Of a stretch of DNA of 64,000 nt, positions 35,701 through 44,700 are shown one piece after another. This DNA comes from Kingdonia uniflora (lineage: Eukaryota; Streptophyta; Magnoliopsida; Ranunculales; Circaeasteraceae). Each line of letters starts with the position of its first letter. Within the stretch, counting starts at the first letter, position 1. The notes below the pieces were generated by a model. That model was not told the origin of the DNA. It was given only the letters and a program-made list of their open reading frames with translations, and searched no databases. The stretch spans positions 2,232,001 through 2,296,000 of the forward strand of contig JACGCM010002784.1 in NCBI GenBank assembly GCA_014058105.1. Direction: 5' to 3'. The position numbers and the translations under genes were made by a program.

Positions 35701-38700
35701 GTGGAAGATTATACCAATGAATATTCTACCTCTTGTCTTCTCGAGTTACCACATACGAATCGAAAGCCAAAAGGTTAGCAGGTACAAAAATGGGTTGACC
35801 AAACAAATCCAGGATAAAAAGACAATGTTAAATGTCTATACAGTTGCTGATGTGGTTGAATTAGGAAAGAGAGCGGAAACCAAATTCAAAACGACTCCTC
35901 CAATGGCAGTTCCAACATCATTTATTTTCTCTAGCAGTGATACACTCAGCAGGTCAGGAAGTGGGGTCCAGTGTTTTAGGTGTGGTAAGATAGGTCACAT
36001 GCACCGTGATTATCCTAACGCTAAAAAGCACGTTGCATTACTTACAGAGAAGTTTCGGGGTCACGTGACGGACATAGTACAACAAATGTGGGATGAAAAC
36101 GACGTGGAGATTTTAATTACATTTCCAGAGGAAGGTTATCCTCCACCCTAAATTCATGGACGAATTTCTCAAACCCGGGGAGAGTTGATGTGTCGTGGTC
36201 GTCTACATTCGGTCGTTGACACTCCACGTAAAGCGTACTTTTCTATTTTATCGTTTATTTATTAATTAGCAGTTGTGGGAGCTTTCTAATTCTTCAACAC
36301 AAGATCAATTAGGATTCTTTTCCTATTTTCTAGAGTTTCTATTTTGTCCATAGCCTCTTCTCCTATAAAAAAGAGCTTGGGTCTAGGGTTTTATTTAGTT
36401 GTTGATTTGAGAATAAGATTTGAGCTTGCAGTAGACTTGAGAGAAGTAATAAAGTTAGGGTTTAAAATTCTTGAGTTCAATCCTTGATTTAGTTTTATAC
36501 CTCGTTGCTTCCGCCGAGTTAGACTCTATCAATTACGTTCTATATAACATTGGAGATTGTATGGGTAGAGTTTGGTTTGATGCAGTGAAGATGGCCACTG
36601 ATGATATTTTATTGTCAATCCATGACTAGTTGATCAACATGTGGTATTTGACGTGTGTCAGAATACCTGCAGTTCGTTTGGTGTAAAATATATATTATGC
36701 TGATACTTGCTTCTTCTGACAACCATGTTAGGAGGCGTCCTCTAACAGGAACCAGAACATTTCGCAAAGATGGATGTGATGTTGCAAGTTGTGGTCGAAC
36801 TTTTCCCAACCAGGAGTACGATGCATAAGCAATCTGGACACCAAACAGATCCTCTGAAAATCCTAAAATTGCCCAACTTGCAGTTAATCTGATGCAATTC
36901 GGATGATCAAAAAACATCCTAATTTGACTGCATCAAGATCATCAAATTAGGACGCTATAGGGATAGGAGGCCGTATGATAGACAACAGCCTAATTTCCCT
37001 TGCGAGATTCTTTTCCATTTTTCTAGTTTTTGTGTTTTGGTTATTTGATGTGTTTCTTGCTGTTGGATCATTGAACCGGTTTTTTTTTTCATTACAATGA
37101 ATCCTTGGGCTGTAAAAGGGTTAGATTTGGGTTTTATTCTCAGATGATGTACTTTAGGACCGAGGTACTTTAGTTCAGGATCCAATACCGAAGGTTGTTG
37201 AGCCTTAAAGCCAACTTACTTCTTGGATTTCAAATTCGAGTACATATTTCACGAGATTGCCTCATCTTATCTTTAAAGAATATTTAGCAGTAATATATAT
37301 CTGATTAACAAACTTTAGAACCTAGTTTTACCCGCTTGTAAATTGCGCGATGGAGATTTAACATGTCATCTATTACTTTTATGCTGCACGTAACAAGGCC
37401 ACCATTACCCTTTTGGTAAATACTTACATAAACATTGGCCACTCCTAATGCCAAATCACCAATCAAATATGACCTCTAATGTCTTCTGTTTCTACCTTTT
37501 CTTTCAACAGCTATATAATAAAAAAACGATTGGTATTATTAGAGGTAAATGAGAGAAAATATTCCGTTCTCAAGCCTCCCACTAAATTATTTATCACTGT
37601 TCTATTTTTACTTCAGTTTCCAACCATCAAATAAAGTACTTGAGTACCTATAAACTCAAAATGGACCTTCGTGAAAGATTTTATTCTTCATTATCTATGG
37701 ATTAGCACGGGTTAGATTTCTGCTAAAATCTTATTCTCTATGCTAATGTAGTATGTATAAGCACTGAGGGCGTGAGGTTGCTCTGATATACTATACCTAG
37801 ATGAGGATCATACCATTTAAAAATAGCTATTGCCTTAACTGAACATAACAGCTATTTGAATGTGCCCTTCGACCTTTCGAAGGTGATTTTTGTTGCAACG
37901 GCAAACAGATTGCAACCTATTCCTCCACCACTTCTAGATCGAATGGAAGTAATCGAGTTGCCTGGATATACACCTGAGGAAAAGATAAGGATAGCCATGC
38001 GGCATTTAATACCACGAGTTCTTGATCAGCATGGATTAAGCTCCGACTTTCTCCAAATTCCCGAGGTAGGCATTTATGTCGCACATGGTAAATTCAATGA
38101 TTATATTGTGAATGCTGATTCATGTAATTATAGTCTCTTGGTATTTTTAATTTTGATAAGCATGTTTCATGATATTGTGTATCGCATAAAATTTGTACTG
38201 CTCATGCATTTTCTTTTTGAAGTATCATTTTTTTTCTTTTCCCCTAGATTTCTCATTTTTTTCCGGGGAAGGCTGTTGTTTCATGTATCACAAGTATCAA
38301 GTATCTTATGTAAATTGAGGATACGCTTGTTCAGTGCACCTCCATATAGAGATGGCCTTGCACAGATGGGTTGGAACTGATAGGTTGCGTTGAGATAAAA
38401 TTCTCCTAACAAATTCCTACACTCGCTTGCTGCTCAAAATGGGCTGAAGTGCCTTTGCATTCACGTACTCACCGTGTTGCAATTCGTGAAATTGAATCTC
38501 ATCAAATAACTCTGTAGAAAATCAAAACTTCTCTCCTGAATTCTCTCTCTCTCCCTTTCCTTACAAATTCACCTTTCTCTCTCTCTCTCACCCCCCCCCC
38601 CCCCCGTATGACCCAAGTTCATCACCTTTTCCGCTCAGCACTCATGGTTGTCTAATAAGGAGAATAACAAGAGTTACAACTCTTTAAGTAATGAATTTAA

Positions 38701-41700
38701 AAGCTACCGATCCTCCCACAATCTTACCCTATTTCCAACTACTATTCTAACACTAACACCTTTACGCAACTCTCACTATTCTTTATCACACCTCTCCGCA
38801 CTTTACAACCAAAGGGCTCATTGACTTCCGTACTACTCCACCTGAACTCCATAACACAAAATCTACAAATAATGACTCTTTTTTACAACTCGACTTCCTC
38901 TTGCTTAATTTTTCAAAGCCAATTTGCCTAGCAAAGCTTTATTCATCATTGACTACTTTTGTATACCCAACTCTCCTTTATCTCTGGACAAACTCGCTTC
39001 CAATCAACTTGACAGGTTGATCTTATGTGATCTTCCCTCGTATAATTCAAATTATTATTTTTTTTTTTGCATAATAGATTCCAAGGTGTTTTTGACTTTG
39101 TTATGTTGAGTGAACAAATACACATAATATACTTGAAGGCTTGAACAAATACACAAAATCCCTGATACCTCTATCTTACTTATCTTGTTGATCCTATTAC
39201 GAGCATTAACCACTTTATGAAGAAAAAAAATTGATGTTATTATCCCTTTCTTTCAACCACTAAACTCGAGACTTTTGCCTCTAAGAAATCTGTTCCACTT
39301 TTTCTACTCTAAAAAACTCGTTTTTAAAGGTCTTCCTTCTAGCAACTTTCACACTAATCAACATACTATTCTCCTTATCCAAATCATCAATATCATCAAG
39401 TAACACTAGCTTTCATCTCTCGATATTACCAATTACTAGAAAATAATCCCACCTCCTCTTTACCTTCTTCTTGAAATCTGTAACCTCTAATTACATACTT
39501 TCAAATTTGAGCAATTTAGGCAGGTCCTTTGACAGCCTCAACCGAGAATAACAGGAGAGTGATCAAAGCAAGTTTTGGAGAAAATCTCACTCTCGATTGA
39601 CCAAAAACCTGTCAAGACGACAAAGAACAAGAATCATTTTGTTATTTGACCTAATAAATTTGCCACCAAACAATGGTATGTCCAAAAAAAAGTTCCGCTT
39701 AATAAAATCCCCTGTTTCGCATACGAAGCATACTAGAAGTAACCATTGTAGCAATATTACCCTCGGTCGCAAACGTAATTACATTGAAATCAACGCCTAT
39801 GCACCAAACGTCCCACCAAAAGAAACTTTCAGCCCCTCAAGCTCATCCTAGAAGTGTTACCTTAAGTTGTCTTCATTAGGCCGATAAACTCCCGAGAAAG
39901 CAAATTTCTTCTCGTACCCAAGACGATGTCCACATATTGATACGAAAAATTTGTTCACTTCAAACTTGTCAAAATTGAACATCTTCTCATTACAATGACC
40001 CCACCCGCAACTTCTATAGACAGAATGTCATCAACTTATATCATCCTCACTTCAGACACCCTTAACAAACATAACATCTATTCTTTCTAGCTTCATCTTC
40101 TAAAGAACCACCAAGTTGGTTTTCCATCTTTTAGTTAATTTCTTTATTTCTATTCTCTAGACCTCTCACGTTCCATGATAAAATTTTAGGTATCATCATT
40201 TATGAACATGATTCTTAGCCCTCTTTGATCTACCCCCACTCACCTCCCCTACACATATCAAATTAGACACTAACTAGCCAACTCTCTCTCTTTTAGGACA
40301 CTTGAGATCACTAGTCTCTCCCTTATTAGGGGTTGCCACACCTTTATCCTTTCCCCTATATATAATCTTATTCATAAGTCTCGCAGCTTCCCTTTCCCTA
40401 CCCTCCATGTTCATACCTACTACTTTAGAAATTCCTCAAAGTTATCTTCAATCCATTTTAATGTTAGATCATTCACAGATTTAAAACCATTCCCCACACG
40501 CATTTACTGCAGTAACTTACTATACAATATCTAACACTTCAACCCCAAAAGCCCCTGCACCCTCTACTTCACCCACATTATGCCCTGACTTGCCTAACCC
40601 TGAAATCCCCGTAAAAATGTCCTCTTGATGTGAATGTCTTCTATGTCAGGACACCCTATTAAACCTCGGCAATAGCCTGCCAATAGCGTGCCTCTGGCAC
40701 CTCATTCCATGTGTACCTTCAGCATTCAACTGTACGCACCATTGATTTTGTTCCATCAAACGGATGTTTTCCTTTTCCACTCAGCGTCCACTCAATACCT
40801 AATATATAGGTCAAGGATTAATGGCCGTTTATCTTATTTTCTAAAAATTCATTTATTGATTATGTAAAATTTTGGTAATCTCTTTCTTGACCCTTGGAAA
40901 GTAAACCTCGGAGTCTACTATGTAATATGGAACACTACATGGCCCTTTTTGAAACTTTGCATCACATCCCTTCTCCTTTGGTTTCTGGGTATTATAGGTT
41001 GTGGCATGATTATTTTGCTATGCAATATAGAGCCACAAATCCACAATTTCCTGCATCTATATGAAAACTTATATTGGATGTTATTTAAATAACACATTTT
41101 TATAACTTCATTCTTACGAAAATGCATTAGAAATTATCTTATTTGAAGTTTTTGTAATGATGGATATGATTTTTCAGGCAATGGTGAAACTTGTAGTTCA
41201 AAGATATACAAGGGAAGCTGGTGTGAGAAATTTAGAGAGGAACTTGGCTGCTTTGGCTCGTGCAGCTGCAGTTAGAGTTGCTGAGCAAGAAAACACAGTG
41301 CCTCTCAGCAAAGATATACACCAGATATCTACATCACTACTGAATACAAGGCTTGCAGATGGTGGTGAAGTTGAGATGGAAGTTATTCCAATGGATGTTA
41401 ACAACCATGAGATATCAAATGCTATCAGGAGTGCTTCGGCTTTGGTTGTAGATGAGTCTATGCTTGAAAAAGTACTGGGGGTAATAACTTTTATTCACGT
41501 TGGTCAACATTTTTTATTTTACGGTACTTTAGAGTAACATTGATAACTGTACTTTTTTGACGACTCACTAACACGGCACACAATTTGTCTCTTAACATTT
41601 TAATGAATTAGAGATGCACACGTATTATATCCACGAAAGCTTCAAATAATACTGGTCATGGTATCTCTGAATACCCATATTTTCTTTGATCGTTCAAATT

Positions 41701-44700
41701 AAGTTTCTCACTGACTTCACCATGTGCTAAAATTTGGATGTAGCCTCCAAGATTTGACGACAATGAAGCTGCAGAACGAGTTACAACTCCCGGAATAACA
41801 GTTGGGCTTGTGTGGACCACTTTTGGTGGGGAGGTTCAGTTCGTTGAGGCCACATCAACCATGGGAAAGGGTGACTTGCATCTCACTGGACAACTTGGTG
41901 ATGTAATCAAAGAGTCGGCACAAATAGCACTGACATGGGTATAATTCATTAATATATTTAAAGTGTCTTCAACTTATTTTTTTAATTTTTAATCTTTTTC
42001 TTTCTTTCAGTTTTTGTATCCAATGTGTACCTGCTTTTCAGTAAAAACCTATCAACTTTAGGTGCATCTGCAACGGCATCTGATCATCGTTATTTCTATA
42101 AAACAATCATTTAATACACGCGTTCAGGGGCGGAGCTACATAGAAGCCTGTGGGGTCAATCGAGCCCACTCATTTTCAAAACTTCAATAGATTTCATGGC
42201 TTTTATGGAGGAACTTCAACTTTGTGTAGGGTTTTGACCCCACTCAACAGCTTAAACATACTCTAGTAAAAGATTTGAGCCCAATGAAAATCATATCTAT
42301 ACCATATTTGATGATAAAATTGAGTAGGAAATTATTCTAATAGTTATGAAAAAGTGCTTAAATTTTTTGTATGAGGGGCTCTCGCCCCCAAACCCCCATG
42401 GTTGACCCCATTGGATGAGTTTTCTGGCTCCGCCCATGTACATGTTGATCATTCATTTTTTTTCTCTCTATAATATGTAGGGTTTATAAAAAAAAGAAAA
42501 AAAAGAATAATATTTATTATTTTCACCTGGATGTACAGCCTTCTAAAAACTTGGGACTTAAACATAGAGTTAGTGGTAGCATTCATATCAGAACCCACTA
42601 CTGTGCCTACTCAATATCTATCCATATGTTTGCTGCCTGTAGAAAATGTCCAACTGTCATTATTTTCGCATTTAATCACATGGGTACCTTAACCTTGTAT
42701 GAAAGCGTATCTTGGGGACAAAGCAGTGTCATTACCCTAATGGCCACAGGCTGTAATTGACGTGGAGTTCATTGCTTTGTATGCATTGGCGGAGCCAGGA
42801 ATTTGGTTTAGTAGGGGCAGTAAATTGGTGGTTTTGGGGCTATCTCCCCTAGAGTTTTTTAATAATATTTTTAGGGTATTTATGTATTTTCTTCGGTCAC
42901 TTGAATATTCATTTTCTTGAAAAGGTCTACATGATCGTTCTTAGAGAAATTTGGGTTCTCTTTTTCTTTCAAACTAGGCAATTATGATAACTAATAATAA
43001 CTTGCTATGTATCAGCAAACATCTGTCTATAATTGATATATCAAGATAAAAGCCAAACTTATCTTTATTATATCTTCATCAAATATCATTCTTTTTTTCT
43101 TCTGATCTTAATGATATTTTGAGGGTAAAAAATACAAGCCAGTTTCCTATTTGTTTTATTTTCAACCATAATTGTATCGTACCAATAAGTACAAGGTTTT
43201 TTCATGCTAGCATCCACCATGTTTTTGAACTCTATAAATTAGGATTCACTTTCTTTTTCTTGTACAAATGAGGTTTCACTCAATGATGATACATATATTC
43301 CCTAAAATCACATCTTTCTTGCAGCCCCTAAATGGCACTTGGTACTTGGTAGTAATGACATTTTCAGTTTAATACTTTTGATTCACTCTAATATTGAAGT
43401 AACCAATCACATACTGTACATTGTTTTATAGAAACAAGTAAACAAGCCATCAAATGGCTAACATCCAGAAATACTCTTATGTTAAAAATAAAGAGAGAAG
43501 GTCATAGGCAAACAAGCACGTCCAAAGTTTGTTGAGAGGGAGCAAATTGGTAAGACATTAGGACTACAAGACAACCATAATAAGATATTCAAAATGTGAG
43601 TGGAGGCAGCTGCCTTCACTGGTTCCCATGTAACTTCTTCTTTTTCTTTTCATTATTAATTTTATAATAATAATAATAATTATTATTATTATCTATTATC
43701 AGTATAAGTGTTACTAACTGTTAGTTTCTTGAAAGAATTGCAATTATATCTTACAATAGTGCTCTGACTTGCATCATTCTTTTGATTTAATAGGTAAGAG
43801 CAAGAGCAATGGATCTTAAGCTGGTAGCCACGGAGGAAATAAATTTGCTGGAGAAGCGGGATGTTCATATACATTTTCCTGCAGGGGCGGTACCTAAGGA
43901 CGGACCTTCAGCTGGGGTAACTTTAGTAACATCATTGGTTTCACTATTTAGTCTGAAGAGAGTAAGAGCAGACACAGCCATGACTGGTGAAATGACTCTA
44001 AGGGGTCTTGTATTACCTGTTGGCGGTATCAAGGATAAGGTGTGATTTCTTATCAAGTTTCTGTTGAGCTAATATGCAGCTTCACTATAAAATTGGATAT
44101 AATAAGCTATCATTTTGCAAGCATTTTTATCATGCTACAAGCATTTTTCACTTATACATGTACTCAAATAATCCACAATCGAATTGAGATTAACCTAAAC
44201 GAAAAAATTAAATGCGAAGAACAAACAATTGGCGGGAGAACTTCCTTTTTAAAGCTTCAATTGCTCAATGATTTGATTTCAATTGAATTCCTCTCAAAAC
44301 CCTAAGTCTCTCTTATAAAACTTGGATTAATCTAAGATGATTTCATCTTCCTAGCCTTGCCCCTTTATGAGGGTTACAAGTTTCTAGTTACAAAATAGAA
44401 CAAAATGCCCTTGAAACGCCTAAAATAATGAAGGAACACGATAGTCGTTCGAACGATTAGCTCAATTAAGCCTAGGAATCGAGGCAGTCGTATTTGGTTT
44501 TTCTGGGAACAAGTCGTTCGAACGAACCCAAATGTCATTCGAACGACTTGCCAAATTTTGCCTAAAAACAGAAGCAGTCACTTTTGGTCTTTTGGGAACC
44601 CAAATGTCGTTCGAACGACTTGCCAAATTTTGCCTAAAAACAGAGTCAACCATAATTAATCTTCTGTTCCCTCAAACTCGTTCGAACGGCTCCAAAGCTC

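Larger units (their letters stand above)
33576..36531 (+). mobile_element. Gag-only LTR retrotransposon (TR-GAG type)
   Basis: A structurally complete 2,956-bp element: 5' LTR 33576-33924 (349 bp), PBS at 33927-33939 (TTGGTATCGGAAC, close to the tRNA-iMet-type TTGGTATCAGAGC), gag only, purine tract AAACCCGGGGAGAG before the 3' LTR 36186-36531 (346 bp). LTRs start TGATGTGTCG and end CTCTATCA. Flanks GTTAC and ATTAC are a one-mismatch 5-bp target duplication. There is no protease, reverse transcriptase or integrase, so it depended on another element. It sits sense to LON2 in intron 11. Confidence 0.9.
30366..37851 (+). other. LON2 intron 11 (7.5 kb), nested retroelements
   Basis: The largest intron. 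It holds a decayed outer repeat pair (about 30565-31060 and 36860-37260), an Athila-type solo LTR (31631-32769), relics of coding DNA (32775-33575, 36532-36850), and a gag-only LTR element (33576-36531) inserted between those relics. 37260-37851 is AT-rich with nothing recognised. Confidence 0.9.

Noticed and set aside
36532..36850. Firm call of a MULE transposase
   Set aside because: Only short protein-like pieces survive and no DDE or MULE signature could be read; left as an unidentified relic.
38545..38605. CT-rich and poly-C tract as an element end
   Set aside because: Simple sequence only; no partner end or target duplication.
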